A stretch of DNA of 64,000 bases from Paludibacter sp. (GCA_017882285.1 JADGPS010000004.1:1-64000), one strand, 5' to 3'. Counted from the first letter of the stretch, positions 1 to 9,568 are shown. A program made the numbers and translations. Notes: generated from the sequence alone by a model not told the origin.

Positions 1-2937
1 TATGTTTTCCATGTCAGTATCAGCCGGAATCACTTCCAGTTCTTTTACGTTCACTTCGGCTTTTACCAGTTCAGCAACATAACTTAATTGACTGAACGTG
101 ATGTCATCAGGTGCTGGTACAATAGCTTTAGACAGCGGCTGACGCACTTTTTTGTCGGCTTTGCGGCGCAACGCCAGTATCATCGATGAAGTTTGTTGTG
201 CCAGTTGCATACATGCTTCCAGATTGCTGTCGATTAAAGTTTCATCGAAAGTTGGGAAATCGGCTAAATGAACCGATTCGTGTGTGTCTTTTCCGGTTAC
301 GGCATTTAAATCGAGGAATAACCGATCGGCATAAAATGGTGCAATCGGGGACATCAGGCGAGCAACAGTTTCCAAACAAGTGTAAAGTGTTTGGTAAGCC
401 GAAATTTTATCTTCGTCGAATTCACCGCCCCAATAACGTTTCCGGTTCAGACGAACATACCAGTTGCTCAGGTTTTCACCCACAAAATCCGAAATAGCAC
501 GTCCGGCACGGGTTGGTTCGTATGTTTCGTAGTATTCGGTAACGTCTTTCACCAACGTGTTGAGCAATGAAATGATCCAACGGTCGATTTCAGGACGTTT
601 TTCCATCGAAATTTCTGCTTCTGCATAATAGAATTGATCCACATTGGCATAAAGCGAGAAGAACGAATAGGTATTGTACAAAGTTCCGAAGAATTTCCGA
701 CGAACTTCTTCAACGCCTTCTGTGTCGAATTTCAGGTTGTCCCAAGGTGAAGAATTGGTCATCATATACCAACGCAACGGATCGGAACCGTGTTTTTCAA
801 TAGTCGAAAACGGATCAACTCCATTGCCGAGTCGCTTTGACATTTTGTTGCCGTTTTTGTCGAGCACAAGACCGTTGGAAATAACGTTTTTGAATGCTAC
901 CGAACCACGAACCATGGTGCTGATAGCATGCAAGGTAAAGAACCAACCACGGGTTTGATCCACACCTTCGGAAATAAAATCGGCAGGGAAGTTGGTCCCG
1001 TTGTTAATCAATTCTTTGTTCTCAAACGGATAATGCAACTGTGCATACGGCATAGCTCCCGAATCGAACCAAACGTCGATTAAGTCGAGTTCACGTTTCA
1101 TCGATTTGCCACTTTTCGAAACGAGTACGATGCTATCCACGTACGGACGGTGTAAATCTATATTTTTTACTGCATAATTATCAGCAGTATATTCTCCTAC
1201 TTTAAAATTTTTGTACGGATTTTCAGTCATAAATCCGGATACTATTGATTTTTCGATTTCCGAAATCAATTCTTCTACCGAACCGATACAAATTTCCTCT
1301 ATGCCATCTTCTGTGCGCCAGATTGGAAGCGGTGTTCCCCAATAGCGGCTGCGTGATAAGTTCCAATCTTGCAGATTTTCAAGCCATTTTCCGAAACGAC
1401 CTGTTCCGGTTGAAGCTGGTTTCCAGTTAATGGTATCGTTCAATGTCATCATTTCTTCACGGCAAGCCGTTGATTTGATAAACCAACTATCTAACGGATA
1501 ATATAATACAGGTTTATCGGTACGCCAGCAATGCGGATAACTATGAATATGTTTCTCAATTTTAAAAACCAGACCTTGTTGTTTCAACATCACGGAAAGG
1601 TCAATATCGAGTGTATTAATTCCATCTGTGTCACCTGTTAGTGTAGGAATCGGTGAAACTTCATAAGCGTTTTTCACATAGCGTCCGGCATATACGCCAT
1701 ACAAATCAACCTGTATGTTTGAAGCTACAAATTCCGGATTTAAATCTTCAATTTTGAAGAACTTTCCGGTTCTGTCCACCATTGGTTGACGGTTTCTATC
1801 TTTGTCGATAAGAAGTAGTGGTGGAACATTATTTTGTTTGGCTACGCGGTCATCATCCGCACCAAAAGTAGGCGCAATGTGAACGATTCCTGTACCGTCT
1901 TCGGTAGTTACAAAATCGCCTGTGATGACTCTAAACGCACCCTCGCCCGGATTCACCCAGGGGATCAGTTGATCGTACTGAATCCCTGTTAAATCAGAAC
2001 CTTTACATTCACTGATTACCTTGAACGGTAAATTTTTATCGCCATGTTTATAATCTTCAAAAGGTAATTCAGCATTTTTAGGATTAAAAAGAGTGTTTAT
2101 CAGATCTTTGGCTAAAATTAAGGAAACAGCTTCACCGGAATATGGATTAAAGGTATGAACCAACACATAAGTAATGTTTGGACCTACGCAAAGTGCTGTA
2201 TTCGAAGGCAATGTCCAGGGAGTAGTTGTCCAGGCAATAAAATAGCAATTACCTTCAACATTAGTATGAAAGGGCAACGTTTTATTGTCTGAAACTTTAA
2301 ACTGTGCAATACAGGTGGTATCTTTCACATCGCGGTAACAACCCGGTTGATTTAGTTCGTGAGTGCTGAGACCAGTTCCGGCAGCCGGTGAGTAGGGCTG
2401 AATGGTGTATCCTTTATAAAGTAAATTTTTGTTATAAAGTTGTTTGAGCAACCACCACAAAGTTTCGATATACCGGTTATCATAAGTAATATACGGATTT
2501 TTCATGTCTACCCAATATCCCATTTTGGTGGTCAGGTCTTCCCATTCTTTGGTGTATTTCAAAACATCTTTTCGGCAAGCGGCATTGTATTCATCGACAC
2601 TGATTTTCTTACCGATGTCTTCTTTGGTAATTCCCAATGCTTTTTCCACGCCCAGTTCCACCGGAAGTCCGTGTGTATCCCAACCGGCCTTGCGTTTTAC
2701 CTGAAAGCCCTGCATGGTTTTGTATCGACAGAAAATATCCTTGATAGTTCGTGCCATCACATGATGGATACCCGGTAACCCATTAGCCGAAGGAGGTCCT
2801 TCATAAAACACGAAGGATGGTTTGCCCTCACGGGTTTCGATACTTTTATGAAAAATGTTCTGCGCGTTCCATTGCGACAACATTTCTTTGTTGATTTCCG
2901 ATAAATTTAGTCCGGAATATTCTTTAAACTTCTTCAT
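1..2937 (-). CDS. ileS: Isoleucine-tRNA ligase, C-terminus cut by window edge
   Basis: Cytoplasmic class I aminoacyl-tRNA synthetase that charges tRNA-Ile and edits misactivated valine. The frame runs open from the ATG at 2937 to the left edge, giving 979 residues; Bacteroidetes IleS is usually about 1,130-1,150, so the end of the anticodon-binding and C-terminal part is missing. The HIGH-type signature reads GIHHV at residues 56-60 (preceded by PPSANGLP), and the KMSKS loop reads KMSKR near residue 699. The stretch CYFIAWTTTPWTLPSNTALC matches the start of the CP1 editing domain. The start follows an 80-90 base leader with a TAATTTTG promoter box. The family assignment is secure. Confidence 0.97.
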   Translation of the reverse strand, partial: MKKFKEYSGLNLSEINKEMLSQWNAQNIFHKSIETREGKPSFVFYEGPPSANGLPGIHHVMARTIKDIFCRYKTMQGFQVKRKAGWDTHGLPVELGVEKALGITKEDIGKKISVDEYNAACRKDVLKYTKEWEDLTTKMGYWVDMKNPYITYDNRYIETLWWLLKQLYNKNLLYKGYTIQPYSPAAGTGLSTHELNQPGCYRDVKDTTCIAQFKVSDNKTLPFHTNVEGNCYFIAWTTTPWTLPSNTALCVGPNITYVLVHTFNPYSGEAVSLILAKDLINTLFNPKNAELPFEDYKHGDKNLPFKVISECKGSDLTGIQYDQLIPWVNPGEGAFRVITGDFVTTEDGTGIVHIAPTFGADDDRVAKQNNVPPLLLIDKDRNRQPMVDRTGKFFKIEDLNPEFVASNIQVDLYGVYAGRYVKNAYEVSPIPTLTGDTDGINTLDIDLSVMLKQQGLVFKIEKHIHSYPHCWRTDKPVLYYPLDSWFIKSTACREEMMTLNDTINWKPASTGTGRFGKWLENLQDWNLSRSRYWGTPLPIWRTEDGIEEICIGSVEELISEIEKSIVSGFMTENPYKNFKVGEYTADNYAVKNIDLHRPYVDSIVLVSKSGKSMKRELDLIDVWFDSGAMPYAQLHYPFENKELINNGTNFPADFISEGVDQTRGWFFTLHAISTMVRGSVAFKNVISNGLVLDKNGNKMSKRLGNGVDPFSTIEKHGSDPLRWYMMTNSSPWDNLKFDTEGVEEVRRKFFGTLYNTYSFFSLYANVDQFYYAEAEISMEKRPEIDRWIISLLNTLVKDVTEYYETYEPTRAGRAISDFVGENLSNWYVRLNRKRYWGGEFDEDKISAYQTLYTCLETVARLMSPIAPFYADRLFLDLNAVTGKDTHESVHLADFPTFDETLIDSNLEACMQLAQQTSSMILALRRKADKKVRQPLSKAIVPAPDDITFSQLSYVAELVKAEVNVKELEVIPADTDMENI

Positions 2938-3020
2938 TAATTCAATTTCCAATTCAATAATTTCCAATTTCCAATTAATCTAATTGGCATATTGGCACAT
3001 TAGCATATTATTCAGGGGTG

Positions 3021-3028
3021 CAAAATTA
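3021..3028 (-). promoter_or_regulatory. -7 box of the ileS promoter
   Basis: Minus-strand TAATTTTG fits the Bacteroidetes -7 consensus TAnnTTTG. The leader to the ileS ATG (2938-3020) contains repeated AATTGGAAATT and TGCTAATGTGCCAAT-like words but no gene. Confidence 0.6.
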
Positions 3029-3104
3029 CAAAAAAATAACCGAAAGAGGAAAGTATTATTGTACAAGCAATATTAAGAATAAATTAAACAGTCATAAAAC
3101 AAAA

Positions 3105-3137
3105 TTCCCTCAAATTAGAATATCTAATCTGAGGGAA
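3105..3137 (-). terminator. Intrinsic terminator of tRNA-Ser
   Basis: A near-perfect inverted repeat of about 14 bp (TTCCCTCA-ATTAGA against TCTAAT-TGAGGGAA) lies just 3' of the tRNA on the minus strand and is followed there by a T-rich run. It also insulates ileS from the tRNA transcript. Confidence 0.75.
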
Positions 3138-3143
3138 AAATTT

Positions 3144-3234
3144 TGGCGGAGAGAAAGGGATTCGAACCCCCGGTACCCTTTTGGGGTACACACGCTTTCC
3201 AAGCGTGCCTCTTAAACCACTCGAGCATCTCTCC
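3144..3234 (-). tRNA. tRNA-Ser, anticodon GGA
   Basis: The minus strand folds as a class II tRNA. The acceptor stem GGAGAGA pairs with TTTCTCC (one G-U); a D arm follows. The anticodon stem CACGC/GCGTG encloses loop TTGGAAA, giving anticodon GGA for UCC/UCU. The long variable arm TACCC/GGGTA is typical of serine, and the T arm is GGGGG-TTCGAAT-CCCCC. Discriminator G is followed by an encoded CCA. Confidence 0.95.
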
Positions 3235-3249
3235 GTTTTTTTGGAATTA

Positions 3250-3257
3250 CAAAAGTA
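3250..3257 (-). promoter_or_regulatory. -7 box of the tRNA-Ser promoter
   Basis: Minus-strand TACTTTTG lies 15 bases upstream of the mature tRNA 5' end, so transcription would begin a few bases before the tRNA. Confidence 0.6.
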
Positions 3258-3288
3258 AAACAAAAAAACGAGATATTAAAACAAAAAA

Positions 3289-4053
3289 TCAGATCGCAAA
3301 CAGTGATTTAGCATTGCGGGTGGTTTGTTCGTCAATTTGTTGCAACGTGCAATTATATACTTCAGCTAGTTTGTTGGCAACGAGTAATGTGTAAGCACTT
3401 TCATTTCGTTTGCCACGATGTGGAGCCGGCGTCAGATACGGTGAATCGGTTTCGAGAAGAATATGTTTAAACTCGATATTTGCTACTACATTAGCGAGCC
3501 CCGAATTTTTAAAAGTAACAATTCCATTAATTCCCAACAGAAATCCATCGAAATCGAGGATTTCCATCGCTTCATCCAGCGAACCGGTGAAGCTATGAAA
3601 AACACCGGTTAATCCTTTATTTCTGAATGATTCGAGTGCTTCCATCGTTTCGCGGAATGAATCGCGGACATGAATAATCACGGACAAATTGTATTCCAAT
3701 GCCCATTCAATTTGTTGCTGAAAAGCAATGATTTGTTCATCCAGAAATGTTTTATCCCAATATAAATCGATTCCGATTTCGCCAATGGCAATGTATTTGC
3801 GTCGTTCGAGTTCCGATTTCACCAAAGCCAACTCATCAAGATAATTTTCCTTTACACTCGTTGGATGAAGTCCGATGGCAGCATGGCAGTAATTGGGATA
3901 TTCAGCTTCCAATGCCAACATTTGCGGTAATGTTTTGCTGTCGCAATTGGGCAAAATGATATGAGAAACACCAACTTCTTTGGCTCGTTGAATTGCTTTG
4001 GCACGGTCAGTGTCAAATTCTTCGGAGTAAATATGGGAGTGAGTATCAATCAT
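3289..4053 (-). CDS. TatD-family metal-dependent DNase
   Basis: A 254-residue amidohydrolase-fold protein of the TatD/YcfH family, whose members are cytoplasmic Mg-dependent 3'-exonucleases or deoxyribonucleases. It starts MIDTHSHIY with the two N-terminal metal-ligand histidines (HSH). GEIGIDLYWD carries the conserved metal-binding Glu, IIHVRDS the next His, GVFHSFTGS a further His, and LLETDSPYLTP the catalytic Asp. Length is normal for the family. It lies downstream of guaA, from which it is separated only by a 111-bp repeat, and may be cotranscribed. The start codon is preceded by the end of that repeat rather than by ordinary leader sequence. Which TatD paralogue (TatD, YcfH or YjjV type) it is cannot be told here. 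Confidence 0.92.
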   Translation of the reverse strand: MIDTHSHIYSEEFDTDRAKAIQRAKEVGVSHIILPNCDSKTLPQMLALEAEYPNYCHAAIGLHPTSVKENYLDELALVKSELERRKYIAIGEIGIDLYWDKTFLDEQIIAFQQQIEWALEYNLSVIIHVRDSFRETMEALESFRNKGLTGVFHSFTGSLDEAMEILDFDGFLLGINGIVTFKNSGLANVVANIEFKHILLETDSPYLTPAPHRGKRNESAYTLLVANKLAEVYNCTLQQIDEQTTRNAKSLFAI

Positions 4054-4055
4054 GG

Positions 4056-4166
4056 AAGCCCCCTAAATCCAAGCCCCCTAAATCCCCCTAAAGGGGGACT
4101 TAAAGAGTTAGTTTGCTTATGTTATATTTTTAAAGAATTAGTATTTAAGTCTCCCCATGGGGGCTT
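4056..4166. repeat. MITE/REP-like intergenic element with inverted ends
   Basis: A 111-bp GC-rich element has ends AAGCCCCC (4056-4063) and GGGGGCTT (4159-4166) in inverted orientation. A second inverted pair, GGGGGACTTAAA and TTTAAGTCTCCCC, is nested inside. It fills the whole space between the guaA stop and the tatD start. The left part repeats AAGCCCCCTAAATCC twice. Confidence 0.7.
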
Positions 4167-5684
4167 TTATTCCCACTCAATAGTTGCCGGTGGTTTGGAG
4201 CTAATGTCGTATACTACGCGGTTTACGCCTTTTACTTTGTTGATAATTTCGTTGGAAATTTTCGCCAGAAAATCGTAAGGAAGTTGTGCCCAATCCGCTG
4301 TCATTGCATCGGTGGAAGTTACTGCCCTTAATGCAACAACATTTTCATAGGTGCGTTCGTCGCCCATAACACCGACCGATTGTACTGGTAGCAGAATAGC
4401 TCCGGCTTGCCATACTTTGTCATACAAGTTCCATTCACGCAGACCGTTAATGAAAATGTCGTCGGCATCTTGCAAAATGCATACTTTTTCAGTAGTAATA
4501 TCTCCTAAAATTCTCACTGCCAATCCCGGTCCGGGGAATGGCTGACGCTTAATCAAGTGGTGCATCATGCCAAGTTGAGTTCCCACTCGGCGCACTTCGT
4601 CTTTGAAAAGCAAACGCAACGGTTCACAGAGTTTCAGGTGCATTTTTTCAGGAAGTCCGCCCACGTTGTGGTGTGATTTAATAGTTGTACCGGTAATAGA
4701 AAGCGATTCAATTATATCAGGATAAATGGTGCCTTGTGCCAACCATTTTATATTTTTAATTTTGTGCGCTTCTTCATTGAACACGTCAATAAAACCGCTT
4801 CCAATGATTTTGCGTTTTTGTTCAGGATCCGAAACACCTTCTAATGCTTTGTAAAAACGTTCTTTTTCGTTAACCCCGATTACGTTTAAACCAAGGTGTT
4901 CGTAGTCTTTCATTACGTTTTCGAACTCGTTTTTGCGTAACAAACCATGATCAACAAAAATACAAGTCAGGTTTTTACCAATGGCTTTATTCAACAATAC
5001 GGCTGCTACCGATGAATCTACTCCACCCGAAAGCCCGAGAATCACTTTATCGTTACCCAATTGTTTTTTCAGTTCAATAACAGTTGATTCCACAAATGAA
5101 GCAGGCGACCAATTACGCTTACAACCGCATATATTCAGGAAGTTTTCAAGAATCAATGTTCCATCGAGTGTGTGATACACTTCGGGGTGAAACTGAACGC
5201 CCCATGTTTTTTCACCTTCAATTTTGTAAGCTGCCAGTTCAACAGCGTCGGTGCTGGCAATCTTATTGAAATGTTCAGGAATTTTAGTGATGCTATCGCC
5301 GTGTGACATCCAGATTTGTGATCCGGGTTGTATATCTTTTAGTAATAAATCATTCGTATCGATAAACGAAAGATTAGCGCGTCCATATTCTCGTGAATCA
5401 GCTGATTCAACATTTCCACCCGAAGTGTAAGCCATATATTGTGCACCGTAACAAATACCCAATACCGGAAATTTCCCACGAATGGTGCTCAAATTGGCTT
5501 TGAAAGATATAGGGTCATAAACTGAATATGGGCTGCCCGAAAGAATCACACCTTTAATGTCGTTTGTGTTTTCGGGAAACTTGTTGTAGGGCAAGATTTC
5601 GCAATACACGTTCAGTTCACGCAAGCGGCGACCAATCAATTGAGTGGTTTGAGAGCCGAAATCGAGGATAATAATTTTTTCCAT
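4167..5684 (-). CDS. guaA: GMP synthase (glutamine-hydrolysing)
   Basis: Converts XMP, ATP and glutamine to GMP, the last step of de novo guanine nucleotide synthesis, in the cytoplasm. The 505-residue protein has the usual two-domain order. The class I glutamine amidotransferase domain spans about residues 1-190, with nucleophile Cys in GICYGAQ and the His-Glu pair in [11 protein letters not shown]. The ATP-pyrophosphatase domain follows with P-loop [13 protein letters not shown]. The C-terminal dimerisation domain ends in the family signature [16 protein letters not shown]. It has its own promoter box at 5717-5724. Confidence 0.98.
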   Translation of the reverse strand: MEKIIILDFGSQTTQLIGRRLRELNVYCEILPYNKFPENTNDIKGVILSGSPYSVYDPISFKANLSTIRGKFPVLGICYGAQYMAYTSGGNVESADSREYGRANLSFIDTNDLLLKDIQPGSQIWMSHGDSITKIPEHFNKIASTDAVELAAYKIEGEKTWGVQFHPEVYHTLDGTLILENFLNICGCKRNWSPASFVESTVIELKKQLGNDKVILGLSGGVDSSVAAVLLNKAIGKNLTCIFVDHGLLRKNEFENVMKDYEHLGLNVIGVNEKERFYKALEGVSDPEQKRKIIGSGFIDVFNEEAHKIKNIKWLAQGTIYPDIIESLSITGTTIKSHHNVGGLPEKMHLKLCEPLRLLFKDEVRRVGTQLGMMHHLIKRQPFPGPGLAVRILGDITTEKVCILQDADDIFINGLREWNLYDKVWQAGAILLPVQSVGVMGDERTYENVVALRAVTSTDAMTADWAQLPYDFLAKISNEIINKVKGVNRVVYDISSKPPATIEWE

Positions 5685-5716
5685 AAGGTGGATTTGTTGA
5701 GGAATTAAAAGTTATG

Positions 5717-5724
5717 CAAAAGTA
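5717..5724 (-). promoter_or_regulatory. -7 box of the guaA promoter
   Basis: Minus-strand TACTTTTG lies 33 bases upstream of the guaA start and separates guaA from queA. Confidence 0.6.
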
Positions 5725-5762
5725 CGAATAATGTGAGGGTTGTACAAGTGTAAAAATGAATT

Positions 5763-6983
5763 TTATGGCATTAACAACGAACTGTCCCCATAACTCAAAA
5801 AGCGGAAATCATTCTTCAAGGCATAATCGTAAATTTTCTTCCAACCACCACCAACAAAAGCCGAAACGAGTAAGAGCAAAGTGCTTTTTGGTTGGTGAAA
5901 GTTGGTAATCATGCCATTGACCAATCGAAACTGGTAGCCGGGTTTAATCATAATTTGTGTTTCGGCATGTAGAGTTGTCAGGTTATTTGCATTCAAATAA
6001 TCCAGAATATTTTGCAACGCTTTTTCAACCGGAATTTCGTCCGATATTTCGTAAGGCGTCCATTGCGAAATGTGAAAATCGTACGTACTCGGGTTTTTGT
6101 GCAATTTCAATCCAATATAATACAGACTTTCCAATGCCCGCACCGAAGTCGTTCCCACGGCAATAATATTTCCAACTTTTTGTAATAAATGTTCGATAGT
6201 AGATTTATGAACCGAAATCACTTCGGTATGCATGTGGTGATCATTTATTGTTTTAGTTTTTATAGGTTGAAAAGTTCCCGCACCAACATGCAAAGTCAAT
6301 TCTTCGATTTCAATATTCTTCGATTTTAAACTTTCAAAAACTTCCGGTGTAAAATGCAGTCCGGCTGTGGGTGCTGCTACCGAACCTTTTATTTTGGAAT
6401 AAACAGTTTGATACGTGGTGAGGTCACTTTCTTCTGTTTTTCGGTGAAGGTAAGGCGGAATAGGCAATTCACCGGTTTTTTCCAGTATATCGGCAAAATG
6501 AACATCGGCATTATTCCACGTAAAACGGATGCTATGCATATTTCGTTTTGTTTCGATAAATTCGGCATTGAAAATGCAGTTTGTACCTTCTATTTCAATT
6601 TGTTTGCTCAACAAACCGTCTTTCCATTTTTTTAAATTTCCCACCATGCATTTCCAAACGCATTCGGTGGTTGAACCGAGCGATTGAGCGTAATCGGCTG
6701 GTGTGAGCGGTTCCAGACAAAATACTTCGATGCGTGCACCGGTTTCTTTATGGAAAACTAACCGTGCCTGAATAACACGGGTATTGTTATAAACCAATAA
6801 GCATTTTTCAGGCAAAAAATCAGCAATATTGGAAAAAGCACTTTCGATAATTGTGTCATTTTTATAAACCAACAATTTGGATGCATCACGACGTGGCAAG
6901 GGAAACTTGGCGATACGTTCGTCGGGTAACGAATAATCGTATTCGTCTATTAATATGGCTTGTTTATTAATATGATTGTTCAC
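5763..6983 (-). CDS. queA: tRNA preQ1(34) S-adenosylmethionine ribosyltransferase-isomerase
   Basis: QueA transfers and isomerises the ribosyl moiety of AdoMet onto preQ1 at tRNA position 34, giving epoxyqueuosine. At 406 residues it is slightly longer than the usual 340-360, because of an N-terminal leader (about 15 residues before DYSLPDERIAKFPLPRRDAS) and insertions. Diagnostic blocks are LLVYNNTRVIQARL, SVAAPTAGLHFT, LTLHVGAGTFQPI and the C-terminal MITNFHQPKSTLLLLVSAF. The start at 6983 has a TACTTTTG promoter box 28 bases upstream. No preQ1 riboswitch was recognised in the short leader. Confidence 0.97.
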   Translation of the reverse strand: MNNHINKQAILIDEYDYSLPDERIAKFPLPRRDASKLLVYKNDTIIESAFSNIADFLPEKCLLVYNNTRVIQARLVFHKETGARIEVFCLEPLTPADYAQSLGSTTECVWKCMVGNLKKWKDGLLSKQIEIEGTNCIFNAEFIETKRNMHSIRFTWNNADVHFADILEKTGELPIPPYLHRKTEESDLTTYQTVYSKIKGSVAAPTAGLHFTPEVFESLKSKNIEIEELTLHVGAGTFQPIKTKTINDHHMHTEVISVHKSTIEHLLQKVGNIIAVGTTSVRALESLYYIGLKLHKNPSTYDFHISQWTPYEISDEIPVEKALQNILDYLNANNLTTLHAETQIMIKPGYQFRLVNGMITNFHQPKSTLLLLVSAFVGGGWKKIYDYALKNDFRFLSYGDSSLLMP

Positions 6984-7010
6984 TGTAAAAATTCATTGAA
7001 AAACGGTTGA

Positions 7011-7018
7011 CAAAAGTA
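7011..7018 (-). promoter_or_regulatory. -7 box of the queA promoter
   Basis: Minus-strand TACTTTTG lies 28 bases upstream of the queA start. Confidence 0.6.
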
Positions 7019-7056
7019 GTAAAAAAATGGTTTAAGAGTGATTTTAATGAAATTGT

Positions 7057-7099
7057 ATAAAATCTTTATAAAATCTTTATATCTTTGAAAATTATCTTT
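7057..7099 (+). promoter_or_regulatory. Tandem 11-bp repeats and promoter upstream of the permease
   Basis: ATAAAATCTTT occurs twice back to back (7057-7067, 7068-7078). ATCTTT then recurs at 7081-7086 and 7094-7099. TATCTTTG (7080-7087) also fits the -7 consensus. Helical-turn spacing is typical of OmpR-family regulator sites, so the nearby KdpE-like regulator is a candidate binder. An alternative start site lies at GAACTTTG near 7124. Confidence 0.45.
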
Positions 7100-7168
7100 A
7101 TGTAAGATTTACAAAAATTATGCGAACTTTGCAGCAAATATTAATGTATAAATTATAGGTATAAAATT

Positions 7169-9187
7169 ATGGCTGATGTTTTTGGAAAAATTAGAAAAAC
7201 TGTTATCGGAAATCCACGCGATTTGAAGGATAATAGTACGTTTCGACAGATTTCGCTTATTGTATTTCTAGCATGGGTAGGGCTGGGATCTGATGCTCTT
7301 ACATCTTCGTGTTATGGACCGGAAGAAATTTATAAAACGTTAGGATTGCACGTTAGTCTGGCTGTTATTGTAGGATTAATAACTATGGTAACAATATTTA
7401 TTATTAGTACCAGTTACTCTCAAATTATCAAGTTGTTTCCTCACGGTGGTGGTGGTTACTTGGTAGCAACCCGGTTAATTTCGCCGAATGTGGGAATGAT
7501 TTCCGGTAGTGCTCTGTTAATTGACTATGTATTAACCATTTCTCTTTCAATTTCAAGTGGTTCAGATGCATTCTTTAGCTTTTTACCAATACAATTTCAT
7601 CCGTACAAAGTCCCATTTGCACTAATGATATTGGGAATACTGGTGATTCTTAATCTTCGGGGTGTAAAAGAATCAGTCTCAGCTTTAACTCCAATTTTTA
7701 TTATTTTTGTTTTGGCTCACGTTTTTCTAATCGCTTATGCTTTCACAACTCATATTCCTGAAATTAAAGGAGTTGCAGTTCAAACCAGTTCAGGCTTAAC
7801 TACTTCAATAAGTCAATTAGGTATATTTGGAACCATCGTTTTGGTTATGAAAGCTTACAGTATGGGAGCAGGAACTTATACCGGAATAGAAGCTGTAAGT
7901 AACGGATTGCCAAATCTTCGTGAACCTCGTGTTAAAACGGCTATCAAAACAATGCGGTTACTCTCCATATCATTATCCATTGCCGTGATTGGATTAATCA
8001 TTTCGTATTTTTTATTCGATGTTCATATTCAACAAGGAAAAACGTTGAATGCTGTTTTAATCAGTAAGGCTATTGCTTCGTGGAATCCGTTTATGGGTCA
8101 GTCATTTCTTTATATTACACTGATTTCGGAAGCAGCATTACTTTTTGTGGCAGCTCAAACCGGCTTTCTTGATGGTCCACGGGTTATGGCCAATATGGCG
8201 CACGATTCGTGGTTGCCGCGTCGTTTTAGTATGTTGAGCGACCGTTTGGTTTCGCAAAACGGTATTTTGATTATGGGTGTTGCGGCTTATTTTGTCATCT
8301 GGCTATCAAAGGCTTCTGTTGGATTCTTGGTTGTGCTTTATAGTATTAATGTATTTATTACTTTCTCATTATCCCAATTTGGGATGGTAAGACATTGGAT
8401 TACAGAACGCAAAACGGATAAAAATTGGTTGGGTAAATTATTGATAAATGGGATAGGACTTATATTAACCACATTTATTTTATTTACTGTAATAATCATC
8501 AAGTTTGACGAAGGTGGTTGGATTACCATTCTGATTACCGGAGCATTGGTATCGTTGGCGGTTTATATCAAACAACATTACATCAAAATAGGGAAAGAGA
8601 TCGGTAGAATACAACAAGTAATGAACAGCAAAATGCCTGAAACCATTGCAGAACTAAATCAAAATCATAAACGAAAATCAGATGATAGAACGATTGATGT
8701 TCACGATATGACTGCTGTAATTTTGGTAAATGGTTATACGGGTATCGGTTTATATTCGTTGTTTAAAATTTTGAGTAAGTTCAAAGATGTTTATAAGAAT
8801 TTCGTGTTTATTCAGATAGGAATTGTGGATGCCGATAGTTTTCATCAGGAAGCTGTGGTGGAAACCATTAAGCAAAACATAGAACAGGATTTGAGCAAAT
8901 ATGTATATTTAATCAAACAATTAGGTTATAACGCTGAATATCGATACAGTATAGGTACAGATGTGGCTGAAGAAGTGCTTAATATTGTTCCGGAAGTTGT
9001 TGAAAAATACACAAATACAACCTTTATCGGAGGACAACTTGTTTTTGGAGGAACCTATCGCATTACGCGGATTTTACATAACTATACGATTTTTTCTATC
9101 CAAAAACGATTATATAATATAGGCTTAACCTCAATTGTTATCCCGATTTCGTTGAGAAAAGCTGTGCAAGTGAATAATTATAAATAA
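7169..9187 (+). CDS. KimA-like APC-superfamily permease, probable potassium importer
   Basis: A 672-residue inner-membrane transporter. The N-terminal 470 residues contain about 12 hydrophobic segments, and the C-terminal 190 residues form a soluble cytoplasmic domain. Conserved blocks resemble Bacillus KimA (YdaO): GLGSDALTSSCYGPEEI, LFPHGGGGYLVATRL, SGSALLIDYVLTISLSISSG, YTGIEAVSNGLPN and FSLSQFGMVRHW. KimA imports K+ with protons, whereas other APC relatives carry amino acids. Two genes downstream lie a KdpD-like kinase and a KdpE-like regulator, which supports potassium as substrate. No KdpFABC or Trk genes are nearby. Tandem repeats upstream may be the regulator's site. The family call is strong and the substrate is inferred. 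Confidence 0.75.
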   Translation: MADVFGKIRKTVIGNPRDLKDNSTFRQISLIVFLAWVGLGSDALTSSCYGPEEIYKTLGLHVSLAVIVGLITMVTIFIISTSYSQIIKLFPHGGGGYLVATRLISPNVGMISGSALLIDYVLTISLSISSGSDAFFSFLPIQFHPYKVPFALMILGILVILNLRGVKESVSALTPIFIIFVLAHVFLIAYAFTTHIPEIKGVAVQTSSGLTTSISQLGIFGTIVLVMKAYSMGAGTYTGIEAVSNGLPNLREPRVKTAIKTMRLLSISLSIAVIGLIISYFLFDVHIQQGKTLNAVLISKAIASWNPFMGQSFLYITLISEAALLFVAAQTGFLDGPRVMANMAHDSWLPRRFSMLSDRLVSQNGILIMGVAAYFVIWLSKASVGFLVVLYSINVFITFSLSQFGMVRHWITERKTDKNWLGKLLINGIGLILTTFILFTVIIIKFDEGGWITILITGALVSLAVYIKQHYIKIGKEIGRIQQVMNSKMPETIAELNQNHKRKSDDRTIDVHDMTAVILVNGYTGIGLYSLFKILSKFKDVYKNFVFIQIGIVDADSFHQEAVVETIKQNIEQDLSKYVYLIKQLGYNAEYRYSIGTDVAEEVLNIVPEVVEKYTNTTFIGGQLVFGGTYRITRILHNYTIFSIQKRLYNIGLTSIVIPISLRKAVQVNNYK

Positions 9188-9200
9188 ATTTGTACGCTGA

Positions 9201-9482
9201 AAAACTAATGGAGGACTTAATTCTACGTCCGGGAACTCAGAATTAAATTCGGTAAAAGATTTTTCAGTAGCGGTTTGGGCATTTAATTGTCATGAAATAG
9301 CCGGTAAATTTACAGATACTTTAAGTGATGCCAGTCTTCAATTCATTCCATTGGCAACTATCTACGGAGTTTGGGGAGTGATAGTTTACGTTTTTTTGAT
9401 AAAAAAGCTCCTGCATTTGATATTCAGTGAATCTTTAAAACGATTTAAATGTCAGTGGCTTTGTCCATTGAGCGTGAAATAA
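9201..9482 (+). pseudogene. Startless open frame between permease and sensor kinase
   Basis: The frame following the TGA at 9198-9200 stays open for 93 codons to a TAA at 9480, but contains no ATG, GTG or TTG suitable as an early start. Its translation is protein-like: a polar N-terminal part (SVKDFSVAVWAFNCHEIAGK), then a hydrophobic segment rich in aromatic and aliphatic residues (PLATIYGVWGVIVYVFLIKK), then a basic tail ending PLSVK. It could be the remnant of a small membrane protein whose 5' end was lost, or chance. I do not recognise the family. Confidence 0.35.
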
Positions 9483-9568
9483 ATAATGATAAGCGAGTAG
9501 AATCCGCTCAAAACAATTAATTTTGAGAGATTTTGCCGTTAATACTGAATAATTTACATTAATAATTT

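Noticed and set aside
3143-3394. Open frame across tRNA-Ser and the TatD gene end
   Set aside because: It overlaps a clear tRNA and the antisense of a conserved gene.
6984-7010. preQ1 riboswitch before queA
   Set aside because: The leader is under 30 bases and no aptamer pattern is visible.
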